Origin: Chenopodium formosanum
Taxonomy: Eukaryota > Streptophyta > Magnoliopsida > Caryophyllales > Amaranthaceae
Assembly (NCBI GenBank): GCA_024500155.1
Contig: CM044874.1
Location: forward strand, 70,417,795-70,481,794
DNA: 64,000 nucleotides
Reading direction: 5' to 3'
Shown here in pieces: positions 44,670-57,004 of this stretch. Position 1 is the first letter of the stretch. Every line of letters starts with the position of its first letter. Under the pieces are notes generated by a model. That model saw only the letters and a list, made by a program, of their open reading frames with translations, did no database searches and was not told the DNA's origin. Both the position numbers and the translations under genes were made by a program.

Positions 44670-46875
44670 CTAACAAGGTTGTGATGCTGAAAGTCCTTTT
44701 TTTGCTCTGGTTCTTGGACTCTGTCTTATTGGCTGAGATGAAGATGCTAGTGTAGCAGGATCTGGTTGGCTTTGACTTGTCCCTTTCCTTGACTTTGGGG
44801 GTGGCTTTGGGGCTTGCTTTGGTGCTTGATTTGGTGCCTTCTTTGGTGCAGCTCCAGCTTTGGCTTTTTGTGTCTTAGTCAGTCCACCTTGGCAGGTTTG
44901 AGCATTGTGTCCAAATTGTTGGCACTTGCTACATTTGACTGTCTTAGACCTTTTACCCTTAGCTTGCTCACCTTCCTCTCTCCTTCTGTTCCTAGCAGGC
45001 CTCCCTATCCCTCTCTTCATTGGTGGTGGGCCTATTTCTTCATATGTGTTGTCAGGCCATTGCTCTGGGTCTGGTATCACTTTGATACTGTGTGCATAGG
45101 TGAGCTTATACCTCTGGACTGAGTACCACTCACTGATGTACTTTCTTATTGGGTCATCATGTGAGTGCAAAATTGCCATCATAGCATGTTTACATGGCAA
45201 TCCAGATAATTGCCATGCATTACGCATACATGTTTTGTCCTTGAGGTTGACAGCAAGAACAGATCTGCCATCTAACACTTCAAATAACCCATCACCAGAT
45301 TTAAGGAACTTACAGGACCTACACTCCAGCCTTATTACTTGCACTCTTCTCATTATGTTAGGGCAGAAATCATCTCTCCAACTTTCACAAGCTTCTCTTC
45401 TTGTAGCCATCCTAACCATGGTCAACCTTCTTATACCTGCAATCAAAGTGAGAAGGATGTGTTAGCTTACATCTTTCATTTTTCAAATTCAAATGTACAC
45501 ATAATAGCTTGTGTTATGTTATTACCTTCAAGCAAGGTCAAGACTGGTCTGCACCTATCTACTCCCAAAGTTGAATTAAAGCTTTTAACAAAGTTGGATT
45601 TGTTGATATCATTCTTGATGGCTGGGTTGAAAGCATGCTTAGTCCAAGTTGATTGTGGGCCCACTTCTGCAAGCCACACCAATGCCAGATGATTGGCCTT
45701 CTTTAAAGCTTCCATGGCTTTCTTGAAAGTGAAGGGATTGTATGCCCCAGCAGCTTTCCAGAAAAGCTGGAACATAAGCAACCCAGGAAACTGACCCTTG
45801 AAATTTTTAACAAGGTGCTTGCAACAGTATCTCCTACCAACCTTTGGCCAAATTTCAGTTAAGGCTAGATCAATACCCTAAAAACATTACAACAACAACA
45901 TTATTAGTCTCATAGTAACACAGATAAGCAAAGACAAAGATTGACAAAGATAAGCAAAGACAAATGACCTTTTGCCTGTCAGAAAGTATGCACCATTCAT
46001 CTCCCCTCCCTGATTCTTGTAGAGCAGTCTTCAAATGCCAAATGAAGAATTTCCAGCTGTCAGCATTCTCTGCCCCCACAATTTCCCATGCAACTGGAAA
46101 TATTTCATTATTTGCATCCATGGTTACTGCAGACAGTAACACACCACCATAATTGCCCTTAAGGTGGGCCCCATCTACTCCAATCAAGCTCCTGCAACCT
46201 GCTTTCAAGCCATCTAATGCAGCTTGGAATGTAATGAATATGCTGCTGAATTGTAAAGGCCTTTCAGGTTCAGGTCTTGACCAAACAACATGAGCTACAA
46301 AATTTGGGTTGGTTTCTCTGATAACATCACAATACATGGGCAGGTGTTTGTATGAAGCATCATGACCCCCATGTATTTCTTCTAGAGCTTTTGACCTAAC
46401 TCTATACAAAGTGCTCTGTGCCATGTCAACACCAAATCTCTTCCACATCAATTCATTTAGGGACTTGGCTGTGATGTCATTGTTAGCCCTAATATCATCC
46501 ATCAACACTCTTCTAGCCCACCTCATATTCACCAATCTCTGAGATGTTGTTTGTCAACAAACAGCTGCCATTCCTTCAACACTATTTTGCCAAACCCCTC
46601 ATCCTTGTATACTTCCCCATTGTTATATAGCTTACTCAAATAGTTATCCTACTCATCCTCACATTCAAATTCTGCTTCCTCAAAAGGATCAAAGGAATCC
46701 TCTACCATAGGCCCATATTCATCTTCACCATCCTCATCACTTATACTGTCACTCTTATCATCCTCACCATCATCCTCAAACTCACCCTCACCCTCATCTG
46801 TACTATACCCATTATCATCAATGTCATCATCCTGTGCTTCATACACTGTCAAAGTAGTATCAGCAGTGTCCTCAC
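44670..46875 (-). pseudogene. MuDR-type MULE transposase, 5'-truncated, internal stop (unit 1)
   Basis: Minus-strand exons after the gap: about 46535-45969, 45877-45526 and 45436-44670, with GT-AG introns of 91 and 89 bp. Acidic N-terminal part (46855-46649), then a stop (ECEDE*), a stretch KEWQLFVDKQH, and a jump to the catalytic region; the DNA-binding part is largely absent. The MULE domain has GVDGAHLKGNYGG (first Asp), CILSDRQKG (second Asp), the C-x2-H of CCKHL, and NFVKSFN, where a Glu is usual in related proteins. A SWIM-like LPCKH and a CCHC knuckle (C-x2-C-x4-H-x4-C) precede a basic tail. The junction at 46875 removes the start codon. Unit 1 alone has E in VAWEIVG (A in units 2 and 3). 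Confidence 0.85.
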
Positions 46876-47158
46876 CTATTTAGAGGGGAAAAGGGGGAAA
46901 AGAAAGAAAAAGGGGGTGGGTTTAGAGTGAATTGGGTAGGCGGTGATGGCAGCTAGGTTGATGGGGGTGGTGTCGATGTTGGAGGTTGAGAGGTGGTGTT
47001 AGTGGCGGCTAGGTAGTGGCGTTGGCAGTTGGGTTAGCTAGGCGGCTATGGTTTTGGTGGTTTTGAGGAGGGAGTGGTTGAGCACATGACCCTCATGTGA
47101 GGGTCAACGCCGGAAAACTTGGTCAAAACCCCTAAATCGGATTTAAGTGTTACTTCAC

Positions 47159-47189
<31 letters not shown>

Positions 47190-47279
47190 TTTAAGGTGTG
47201 TTTTCACAAGAAAATTTTTATAAAGTGTTTTTTTCACAAAAAAATAGGTGTTATAAAAGGTGGTTTCCCACAATTTTCC
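46876..47279. mobile_element. Fold-back Mutator-like element, right arm only (unit 2)
   Basis: Copy of 38051-38455 without its left arm, created by the array junction. The A run is about one base shorter than in unit 1. Confidence 0.8.
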
Positions 47280-47587
47280 CATTTTTTTTTCCTTTTTTTT
47301 CTTATTAGTGTTGTTACTGTTATTATTGTTATGTTGAATTTTATTGCTATGTATTTTTAATACATTAATTTAATATAATTTTACTAATACACAAACGTAT
47401 TAGAGACTGCGTAAAATGAAAGAAAATAGAATTTAATAACACGAAAGGATTATTTGTTATTTGTTATTTTGTTATTGTTATTGACACGAATATAGTTTTT
47501 CTGCTAATGACAGTGCACCATTAAAGATATTAATAGTTAAAGTAACACACTGCGTAATATGCAAGAAAGTAGAATTTAGGAAAACAA

Positions 47588-48181
47588 ATGAATTATTTAT
47601 TTGGTCTTTATAATGATAGCATAAATAGTAGAGTAACTTTATCCCTTTTACAAATAAAAAATAAATGTTATATGAGATCTTTATTTGAAGGTAATATTCT
47701 TATAATTGTGGTGGTTGAAACTAGGGTCGGGTATCCTCAACATGCGAATCAACCCTATTTAGGTTTAGATTCATGCAATATTCTGATCCTTGCACTTATT
47801 GAGGTTATGAAAAGGTATCATCAAAACGCTAATGAGTAATATTTGGGAGTAGATCGGAAGGATAGGAAAACTAGAGACATGATACCAATGCGGTTATTTT
47901 AGTTAGTGAATATATTACTGCAGCGAATGATCCATATAATTTGGTACCCAACTCATATTGGATTTATCAAATTTCAAGGGCGTAAAGAGATTGATAGCTT
48001 ATTATCTAATGTATTAAATTTTTTACATCCGACTGTGGTTATTGAATCATATTTTGGCATATTGTATTTGCCTAATGTTTTAGCTCCGGAAAAGATATCA
48101 CAAATTAACGAGCAATTTACACTCAACAATCTCAAATGCACATGTAATAAAGATGTGAGTAACACACTTTTTATTGTATGA
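47588..48181 (+). pseudogene. Unidentified coding-like remnant (unit 2)
   Basis: Copy of 38765-39358 with the same two frames, the same intervening stop and the same donor-like GTGAGT. Confidence 0.4.
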
Positions 48182-48539
48182 TGAAATGGGTGAAGGATGT
48201 GAAATCTGTTGTGGAATAAAAAACTAAAGACAAAATAGATTTTAGATTGTGATGTTGACAAACTTTATGTAAATTGTGTGTTTTGGCAGCATGGTCATCA
48301 CAATATTGTTAAGAAAGTATGTTATTGTTGATAGCTATCTTATTCAAATTGTAGCATACATTAATCGAGGGGTAAATAACATTGTTTACTTAAAGTTTAT
48401 TTAGTTTTGCTAGTAAGTAGTAGGACTAATTAAACACATTGATATAAAAGTTAGTTAGCACCTGCAAGAGACCAGCCCAAGCCTCAGGTTCGCTTCACAT
48501 ATGCTAGAAGGAAGCCCAAGCAAGGAGCTGATAAGGGAG

Positions 48540-50313
48540 TGTAGACACCCATTTGTGTCTCCCCAAAACCAAACCCGATGATGAGTACCTTTCACGCCGA
48601 ATCATAATCGAATGAGGTGAAAGTGTGGAAAGTTTAGTGTTGCGGATAGTTTTAATTTCTTTTCTTCTCTCTCTGTTTTTGAAAACTTATTTTAAGAAAA
48701 CAGCCAATCCAATTCGGTTGGTCCATGATATGGGTCCAATAGTAGTGTAGTTGGATGGGGCTTGACAAGAGCTTTCCAACAATATATTATAAGCCCAATT
48801 CCGATGAATATTGAGGAAATTATGGCCAATTTACTGAAATGGGCCCAGTTTGAGCCTTAAATGCGGCCCAATGATCTAGAGGAGGGCCTAATATAGATTA
48901 ATCATTCCTAATTCAATTAGCATTGATAAATTGACTTTTGTTGTAAAAAAAAAAGATAAATTGACTTTTGTTGACTTTTTAGAGTTTTAATTAGAATCAA
49001 AGAACATATTTTGAGGAAAATACGATTTTATCCTCCTGTACGGCAATTTTTATCTGATTTTAAGAAAACGCGTGGATTTCTGAGTCAGCGCCAAACGCCA
49101 GCTGTAGCGCCAAACGCTACGATTGGCGCCTGGCGCCAATCTTAGCGTCTGGCGCCAACTCAGTTTTCTGCGCCAGAACTCTATTTTGATATTATCTTTT
49201 GGTTGATTTTCTTTATAAATAACGTCGTAAAAACTCCGTTTTGAATTATCAGTATTCATCTACAATCACGAATTCTCACCAACTCTCATCAAGATTCTCT
49301 TGATTATTCTTTCTCTCTCTTTTCTAAACTAGCTTCTCTTAAATACAAAATTCCGCATTCATTAGATCTAGATACACCTAGCCATATTCGAAGTTGCCTT
49401 CGCCCTAGACGTGAAAGGTTTTAATTTCTGAGGGTTTGGTCCCAAATCTTTATTTCAATTATTTAATTTAATTGTTTTAATTATTATTTTCCTTGAAGTT
49501 ACTAACGTGTGTATTTTGTTGTTAGAAAGAGATACGAGACATCCAAGTAAGTGCTTTAATTGATTTATTGTTATTATGATATAGAAATCATGTCTAGGTT
49601 ATTATTTTGATTCCTAGTATCATGTCTAGGGTAAAGAATAATTTTCTTAAATCAATTATGATTTCTATGATGCTTCCTATGTTCTTCCTAATATTTATTC
49701 ATGTTAGTATCATGTTAGGGTTAAAGCTTTGATTTTATTGCTTAGTGACATGCTAGGGTTTGTTATTAATCTTGTTAGTATCATGCCTAGGATCTTGCTA
49801 ATATTATGCTTTAACATGATTATTATGATTATGATTATTATAATTATTATTATGATGATTATTGTTTTGATTATTATTATGATTATTTTGATTATAATTT
49901 ATTATGATTATTATGTTGCTTGATATTTATTGTTATTGCTTGATCACACCTTTTTATACATGTTTAAAGGGAATTTGTACTTGTAATCACGCTTAATAAG
50001 ATAATTAATAATCTTGTTTAGGGTTAATTCGATTATAATTCAAGTGATCGCCAATAATAGATTTATTTGTGCATTAATATTTCAACCAACGTAGATTAAA
50101 CAGGTTTAGGGTGTTAGTCAGAAAGCGCACATGAATACGATCAGAATAAAGTAGAGGCCTATTATTAGGACAGGTTCATCTCTTTTAGGTTGGATTTGTA
50201 CCTTCATCCCCGAACGCTATTTGGTTCAAGACCTTATGGAGTTGACGATCTCTTGGATCGTTAAGGGGTGTGACCTTCACCCTGTGAACGGTTTACAAGT
50301 TCCTAAAACTTGT
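48540..50313 (+). mobile_element. Retrotransposon LTR 'A' (unit 2)
   Basis: Copy of 39717-41490. The E2F-like cluster (about 49083-49221) has GGCGCCTGGCGCC here, a more regular palindrome pair than in unit 1. Confidence 0.5.
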
Positions 50314-50362
50314 TGGCGACTCTTTTTGCTCTAGCTTCCTTCCCTTTGGACGCCATCGTACT

Positions 50363-50756
50363 TTAGTGTATGATCACAATGGGGTTCAAGCTAGGGGATT
50401 AATGCTTGAGATATTCCCTACATGGAGAGTGAGCTGGAAGTTAGTTACAGGGAGGGGTAAATCAGTAATTAAGGGAATAAGTTTGTTAGTCCTTGTTTGG
50501 TGTGCTGAGTTTGTTTTTGCTGCTTGTTAGTTATTTTTGGGTATTTAAGGGGAAGTTGTTAGAGGGAATGTATCTAGAAAATTATTGTGGAATTCATTCC
50601 TTGGGAGAGCACCTTTTCCTCTCAAAAGAAGGGAGTTGTATTGTGGTTTCACTAACTTGCAATACAATCTATCTAGGTTTGCTATTATTTTTCTCTCTCT
50701 GAATTGTTGCTTGCTCTGTTTTTCTAACCTAATTCCCAGCAAATTGGTATCAGAGC
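50363..50756 (+). mobile_element. Chromovirus LTR 'B' end and primer-binding site (unit 2)
   Basis: Copy of 41540-41933; TGGTATCAGAGC lies at 50745-50756. The left limit is as uncertain as in unit 1. Confidence 0.5.
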
Positions 50757-50775
50757 GGTGTCGATCTGAGTGGAA

Positions 50776-51320
50776 ATGACACGCCTCGCCAATGCGCAAC
50801 GCATGGACTTGATGGAGCAGAAGCTTGCTGGGTAGCCTAGGAAATTGTTTCTGCTCTAGCTGCTGTCAAAACTGACATCAACACTATCCGCTCAGAGGTT
50901 TGCTCCTCTGTGGTGGCTGGCCCTGGTCATCAAGATCCAAACGGTGGCTCTTGGGATAATCCTTTCTCCTTGCAACACTTTAAAAATGGTGAAGGAAGTT
51001 TTTCGGAAAGTAATACGAATTGGAAGCTGAGGAAACTCGAATTACATCAGTTTGATGGGACAAATCCCGATGGGTGGATCCTCCATGCCGAGAGGTTTTT
51101 CCATTTTTATCGGCTGACTGAAGAAGATCAGCTCAAGGTGGCAGTGGTGGCGCTTGACGGAGATGCGCTGCTTTGGTACCAGTGGGAGCACCATCGCCAC
51201 CCCATCCTGACGTGGAACGCTCTGATGCAGCTGATCCTTTGTCGATTCCATACCACCGCCACGGGCTCTCTCCACGAGCAGTGGTTGGCACACCAGCAAA
51301 CGAGGTCGGTGGTGGATTAA
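50776..51320 (+). pseudogene. Ty3/gypsy gag remnant (unit 2)
   Basis: Copy of 41953-42497 with the same early stop. It differs by WKLRKLELH (E in unit 1) and QLKVAVVAL (A in the others). Confidence 0.8.
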
Positions 51321-51327
51321 CGGCGTC

Positions 51328-52078
51328 GGTTCATCAGCTTGTGCTTTAGATTTCCAAGGGAATTGGGAGGATCACCTACCTTTGATCGAATTCTCCTACA
51401 ATAACAATTACCATGCAAGCATCAAGATGGCACCATTTGAAGCATTGTATGGAAGGAAGTGCAGAAGCCCAGTTTGCTGGAATGACTACAGTGAACAAAT
51501 AACCTTGGGAACAGAGTTCATTGAGGATATGGTGAGCAAGGTGAGACTAATCCAGTCGCGTATTAAGGCAGCACAAGATAGACAGAAGAGTTATGCCGAC
51601 TTAAAGAGGAGGGATGATGAGTTTAGTGTTGGGGACAAGGTCTTTCTAAAGGTTTCTCCAACAAAAGGTGTGATGCGATTCGGCAAGAAAGGGAAACTTA
51701 GTGCAAAATATGTGGGTCCATATGAAATCCTCCAACATGTGGGGAAAGTGGCTTACAAATTGGCTTTGCCAATGGAGTTCGAGAAAATGCATGATGTGTT
51801 CCACATTTCCCAATTGAAGAAGTATGTGCCTAGTGAAACCCATGTTTTGCAGCCGGAGACTATTCAGCTAGATGAGTCTCTAACTTATGAAGAAAGACTG
51901 GTCGATACTAGATCACAAGGTGCGTAGTACTAGAACCAAAGATGTGAAGATAGTGAAAGTCCTTTGGTCGAACCAGGAGTACGAAGAGGCTACTTGGGAG
52001 GCCGAGGAAGAGATGAGAAACAAGTATCCCGAGTTGTTTGACGAGGTGAGTTACGAAGGCGTAACTCTCTTCTTTTGA
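51328..52078 (+). pseudogene. Chromovirus integrase C-terminus plus chromodomain, frameshifted (unit 2)
   Basis: Copy of 42505-43255 with the same frameshift between YEERLVD and the chromodomain, so the break predates the array. Confidence 0.88.
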
Positions 52079-52437
52079 GGGGGGTAGAATGCGATGTAAT
52101 TTCGCGCTTTTACCTCACCTATACCATTTATTGCTTGAATTTTCATGTTTTTGGTTATCATTACGCACTATTATTGCATTTACATACAATAAAAGTATGT
52201 AAACTCTGGCCAAGTATGAGTTCATTGAGTACAAAGTTCAGTTTGTTGAGTATACTTGTTAAGGAGCAAGTAATTTACAGCAATACAAAACATAAAAGTT
52301 TGAACATTTTTGGGAGAAATTATGATTTTTGGGTTAAGTTTCGAGGGCAAAACTTCTTTTAAGAGGGGTAGATTGTAATCCCCCATAATTTTTAGAATAA
52401 ATTATTATATATTTCTATATTTTTTAAATAAATATTT
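52079..52437 (+). mobile_element. Two chromovirus 3' edges (unit 2)
   Basis: Copy of 43256-43614: polypurine tract after the chromodomain stop and LTR start TGTAATCCCCC at 52374. Confidence 0.55.
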
Positions 52438-52792
52438 GGGAAATTTTCACTGGTGAACTCAAACTTATTAAAATTACAAGTGGTGAACAATCTTAAATTT
52501 AATTATCATTGGTGAACCTTAATTAGAATGACTAAGTCATTGGTAACCTTAATTATAATATAAACTGATTATTTAACAACTATGGTTAACTTTTGGTGTA
52601 ATTACTAATCTGCCCCTAAAAAATAAGCTTTCCCTCCAAAATTATTTCCCTAATTCCCTCCTAAACGTATCCCCCTATTTCTATTTATAATCAGTACCCC
52701 CAATTTCCCCCAATTCATATGAACCCTAATTTCGTGCTCTGTTCATTTCTCTTTCTCTGTCTAACGATTATCCTCAGGTTATACTGTTTTCG

Positions 52793-53143
52793 ATGAGAAA
52801 TTCTCGTGCGTCTACGATTGTGAAGGGTATCACCATGGATGATAGCATAGCGTGGGTGAAGCATACTCGATGCCACTGTTCACCTCCTCAATTTGCCTCT
52901 GTGATGATTTCAGAGACAACCAGAAACCCTCGAAGGCTGTTCTTCAAGTGCAAAAGTTGCGATTTCTTTGCGTGGTTGAAAGAAGGGGATATAATTAGGG
53001 TTGGTGACGAAATGGAGGTTGAGCAAGGTGGCAGTGTTCATGGTGTTATTGATAGGGTTGATGAGTTATTTAAATTTGTGAAATTAGTTGTTAGGGTGGC
53101 ACTGATAATGTATTTTGTGCTATTTCTTGTTGTTGCTAAGTGA
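52793..53143 (+). CDS. GRF zinc-finger protein with C-terminal membrane segment, 116 aa (unit 2)
   Basis: Protein identical to the unit 1 copy at 43970-44320: zinc ligands C27, C29, C53 and C56 and the membrane segment near residues 97-115 are all kept. The leader differs by one base (CTGTCTAACG). Same convergent position relative to the transposase. Confidence 0.72.
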   Translation: MRNSRASTIVKGITMDDSIAWVKHTRCHCSPPQFASVMISETTRNPRRLFFKCKSCDFFAWLKEGDIIRVGDEMEVEQGGSVHGVIDRVDELFKFVKLVVRVALIMYFVLFLVVAK

Positions 53144-53492
53144 TGATGTTTGTGCTATGTAGTATGGATTATTAGTGTGGTGTACTGGACTACTTATGTC
53201 GAAATTATGTGCACGATTTTGATGAATAAAAGAACTGTCCTTTTCATGATTTTTTTGCAATTTACTGTCTTATTCAAATTTGTGCCTATATTATTGATAC
53301 ATAAATTGTTGGGATACTCACATTGAAGCAAAATGCCAGAGTTAATATTTCAACAAAAACACAAAGTGTTCACAGGACAAATTCATTGTCTTATAATTAT
53401 ACCAAATTCATTGGTGCAAAAAAACAACCTAAAACATGTTTGACATCCTTAAAAGGCATACATTGTTTAATTCAAAGTCTGAAATGCATAAA

Positions 53493-55698
53493 CTAACAAG
53501 GTTGTGATGCTGAAAGTCCTTTTTTTGCTCTGGTTCTTGGACTCTGTCTTATTGGCTGAGATGAAGATGCTAGTGTAGCAGGATCTGGTTGGCTTTGACT
53601 TGTCCCTTTCCTTGACTTTGGGGGTGGCTTTGGGGCTTGCTTTGGTGCTTGATTTGGTGCCTTCTTTGGTGCAGCTCCAGCTTTGGCTTTTTGTGTCTTA
53701 GTCAGTCCACCTTGGCAGGTTTGAGCATTGTGTCCAAATTGTTGGCACTTGCTACATTTGACTGTCTTAGACCTTTTACCCTTAGCTTGCTCACCTTCCT
53801 CTCTCCTTCTGTTCCTAGCAGGCCTCCCTATCCCTCTCTTCATTGGTGGTGGGCCTATTTCTTCATATGTGTTGTCAGGCCATTGCTCTGGGTCTGGTAT
53901 CACTTTGATACTGTGTGCATAGGTGAGCTTATACCTCTGGACTGAGTACCACTCACTGATGTACTTTCTTATTGGGTCATCATGTGAGTGCAAAATTGCC
54001 ATCATAGCATGTTTACATGGCAATCCAGATAATTGCCATGCATTACGCATACATGTTTTGTCCTTGAGGTTGACAGCAAGAACAGATCTGCCATCTAACA
54101 CTTCAAATAACCCATCACCAGATTTAAGGAACTTACAGGACCTACACTCCAGCCTTATTACTTGCACTCTTCTCATTATGTTAGGGCAGAAATCATCTCT
54201 CCAACTTTCACAAGCTTCTCTTCTTGTAGCCATCCTAACCATGGTCAACCTTCTTATACCTGCAATCAAAGTGAGAAGGATGTGTTAGCTTACATCTTTC
54301 ATTTTTCAAATTCAAATGTACACATAATAGCTTGTGTTATGTTATTACCTTCAAGCAAGGTCAAGACTGGTCTGCACCTATCTACTCCCAAAGTTGAATT
54401 AAAGCTTTTAACAAAGTTGGATTTGTTGATATCATTCTTGATGGCTGGGTTGAAAGCATGCTTAGTCCAAGTTGATTGTGGGCCCACTTCTGCAAGCCAC
54501 ACCAATGCCAGATGATTGGCCTTCTTTAAAGCTTCCATGGCTTTCTTGAAAGTGAAGGGATTGTATGCCCCAGCAGCTTTCCAGAAAAGCTGGAACATAA
54601 GCAACCCAGGAAACTGACCCTTGAAATTTTTAACAAGGTGCTTGCAACAGTATCTCCTACCAACCTTTGGCCAAATTTCAGTTAAGGCTAGATCAATACC
54701 CTAAAAACATTACAACAACAACATTATTAGTCTCATAGTAACACAGATAAGCAAAGACAAAGATTGACAAAGATAAGCAAAGACAAATGACCTTTTGCCT
54801 GTCAGAAAGTATGCACCATTCATCTCCCCTCCCTGATTCTTGTAGAGCAGTCTTCAAATGCCAAATGAAGAATTTCCAGCTGTCAGCATTCTCTGCCCCC
54901 ACAATTGCCCATGCAACTGGAAATATTTCATTATTTGCATCCATGGTTACTGCAGACAGTAACACACCACCATAATTGCCCTTAAGGTGGGCCCCATCTA
55001 CTCCAATCAAGCTCCTGCAACCTGCTTTCAAGCCATCTAATGCAGCTTGGAATGTAATGAATATGCTGCTGAATTGTAAAGGCCTTTCAGGTTCAGGTCT
55101 TGACCAAACAACATGAGCTACAAAATTTGGGTTGGTTTCTCTGATAACATCACAATACATGGGCAGGTGTTTGTATGAAGCATCATGACCCCCATGTATT
55201 TCTTCTAGAGCTTTTGACCTAACTCTATACAAAGTGCTCTGTGCCATGTCAACACCAAATCTCTTCCACATCAATTCATTTAGGGACTTGGCTGTGATGT
55301 CATTGTTAGCCCTAATATCATCCATCAACACTCTTCTAGCCCACCTCATATTCACCAATCTCTGAGATGTTGTTTGTCAACAAACAGCTGCCATTCCTTC
55401 AACACTATTTTGCCAAACCCCTCATCCTTGTATACTTCCCCATTGTTATATAGCTTACTCAAATAGTTATCCTACTCATCCTCACATTCAAATTCTGCTT
55501 CCTCAAAAGGATCAAAGGAATCCTCTACCATAGGCCCATATTCATCTTCACCATCCTCATCACTTATACTGTCACTCTTATCATCCTCACCATCATCCTC
55601 AAACTCACCCTCACCCTCATCTGTACTATACCCATTATCATCAATGTCATCATCCTGTGCTTCATACACTGTCAAAGTAGTATCAGCAGTGTCCTCAC
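53493..55698 (-). pseudogene. MuDR-type MULE transposase, 5'-truncated, internal stop (unit 2)
   Basis: Copy of 44670-46875; exons at about 55358-54792, 54700-54349 and 54259-53493. VAWAIVG here has Ala as in unit 3, which is likely the ancestral residue since MULE proteins usually have a small residue there. The stop after ECEDE and the missing start are shared. Confidence 0.85.
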
Positions 55699-56101
55699 CT
55701 ATTTAGAGGGGAAAAGGGGGAAAAGAAAGAAAAAGGGGGTGGGTTTAGAGTGAATTGGGTAGGCGGTGATGGCAGCTAGGTTGATGGGGGTGGTGTCGAT
55801 GTTGGAGGTTGAGAGGTGGTGTTAGTGGCGGCTAGGTAGTGGCGTTGGCAGTTGGGTTAGCTAGGCGGCTATGGTTTTGGTGGTTTTGAGGAGGGAGTGG
55901 TTGAGCACATGACCCTCATGTGAGGGTCAACGCCGGAAAACTTGGTCAAAACCCCTAAATCGGATTTAAGTGTTACTTCACAAAAAAAAAAAAAAAAAAA
56001 AAAAAAAATGGTTTAAGGTGTGTTTTCACAAGAAAATTTTTATAAAGTGTTTTTTTCACAAAAAAATAGGTGTTATAAAAGGTGGTTTCCCACAATTTTC
56101 C
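55699..56101. mobile_element. Fold-back Mutator-like element, right arm only (unit 3)
   Basis: Copy of 38051-38455 without its left arm, beginning at the second junction. Confidence 0.8.
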
Positions 56102-56410
56102 CATTTTTTTTTCCTTTTTTTTTCTTATTAGTGTTGTTACTGTTATTATTGTTATGTTGAATTTTATTGCTATGTATTTTTAATACATTAATTTAATATA
56201 ATTTTACTAATACACAAACGTATTAGAGACTGCGTAAAATGAAAGAAAATAGAATTTAATAACACGAAAGGATTATTTGTTATTTGTTATTTTGTTATTG
56301 TTATTGACACGAATATAGTTTTTCTGCTAATGACAGTGCACCATTAAAGATATTAATAGTTAAAGTAACACACTGCGTAATATGCAAGAAAGTAGAATTT
56401 AGGAAAACAA

Positions 56411-57004
56411 ATGAATTATTTATTTGGTCTTTATAATGATAGCATAAATAGTAGAGTAACTTTATCCCTTTTACAAATAAAAAATAAATGTTATATGAGA
56501 TCTTTATTTGAAGGTAATATTCTTATAATTGTGGTGGTTGAAACTAGGGTCGGGTATCCTCAACATGCGAATCAACCCTATTTAGGTTTAGATTCATGCA
56601 ATATTCTGATCCTTGCACTTATTGAGGTTATGAAAAGGTATCATCAAAACGCTAATGAGTAATATTTGGGAGTAGATCGGAAGGATAGGAAAACTAGAGA
56701 CATGATACCAATGCGGTTATTTTAGTTAGTGAATATATTACTGCAGCGAATGATCCATATAATTTGGTACCCAACTCATATTGGATTTATCAAATTTCAA
56801 GGGCGTAAAGAGATTGATAGCTTATTATCTAATGTATTAAATTTTTTACATCCGACTGTGGTTATTGAATCATATTTTGGCATATTGTATTTGCCTAATG
56901 TTTTAGCTCCGGAAAAGATATCACAAATTAACGAGCAATTTACACTCAACAATCTCAAATGCACATGTAATAAAGATGTGAGTAACACACTTTTTATTGT
57001 ATGA
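56411..57004 (+). pseudogene. Unidentified coding-like remnant (unit 3)
   Basis: Copy of 38765-39358; both frames unchanged. Confidence 0.4.

Larger units (their letters stand above)
38051..46875. repeat. Tandem array, unit 1 (8,825 bp)
   Basis: Same sequence as 46876-55698 and 55699-64000 apart from scattered substitutions and homopolymer indels; the offset of internal features is exactly 8,823 bp. The unit starts at CTATTTAGAGAGG in the loop of the fold-back element and ends inside the 5' part of the MULE transposase gene. Unit 1 differs from units 2 and 3 at several sites where those two agree (for example 38061, 38294, 40036, 40095, 46085). Confidence 0.95.
43615..46875. mobile_element. 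Mutator-like element (MULE) with two convergent genes, right end missing (unit 1)
   Basis: The left terminus GGGAAATTTTCACTGGTGAA starts at 43615 and a diverged repeat of TGGTGAAC words follows to about 43790. Inside lie a plus-strand GRF zinc-finger gene (43970-44320) and a minus-strand transposase (44670 upward), whose stops face each other 350 bp apart. The right terminus and transposase start were lost at the array junction at 46875. Confidence 0.8.
46876..55698. repeat. Tandem array, unit 2 (8,823 bp)
   Basis: Begins at the junction CTCACCTATTTAGAGGGG, where the transposase 5' end of unit 1 is fused to the fold-back arm. Private changes include AAGAAAGT at 48312 (AAGCAAGT in the others) and a valine codon in the gag remnant. 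Confidence 0.95.
52438..55698. mobile_element. MULE with two convergent genes, right end missing (unit 2)
   Basis: Copy of 43615-46875, ending at the second array junction. Confidence 0.8.

Noticed and set aside
44814..45692. Plus-strand frames of 64-121 codons opposite the transposase in every unit
   Set aside because: Antisense shadows of the conserved transposase exons.
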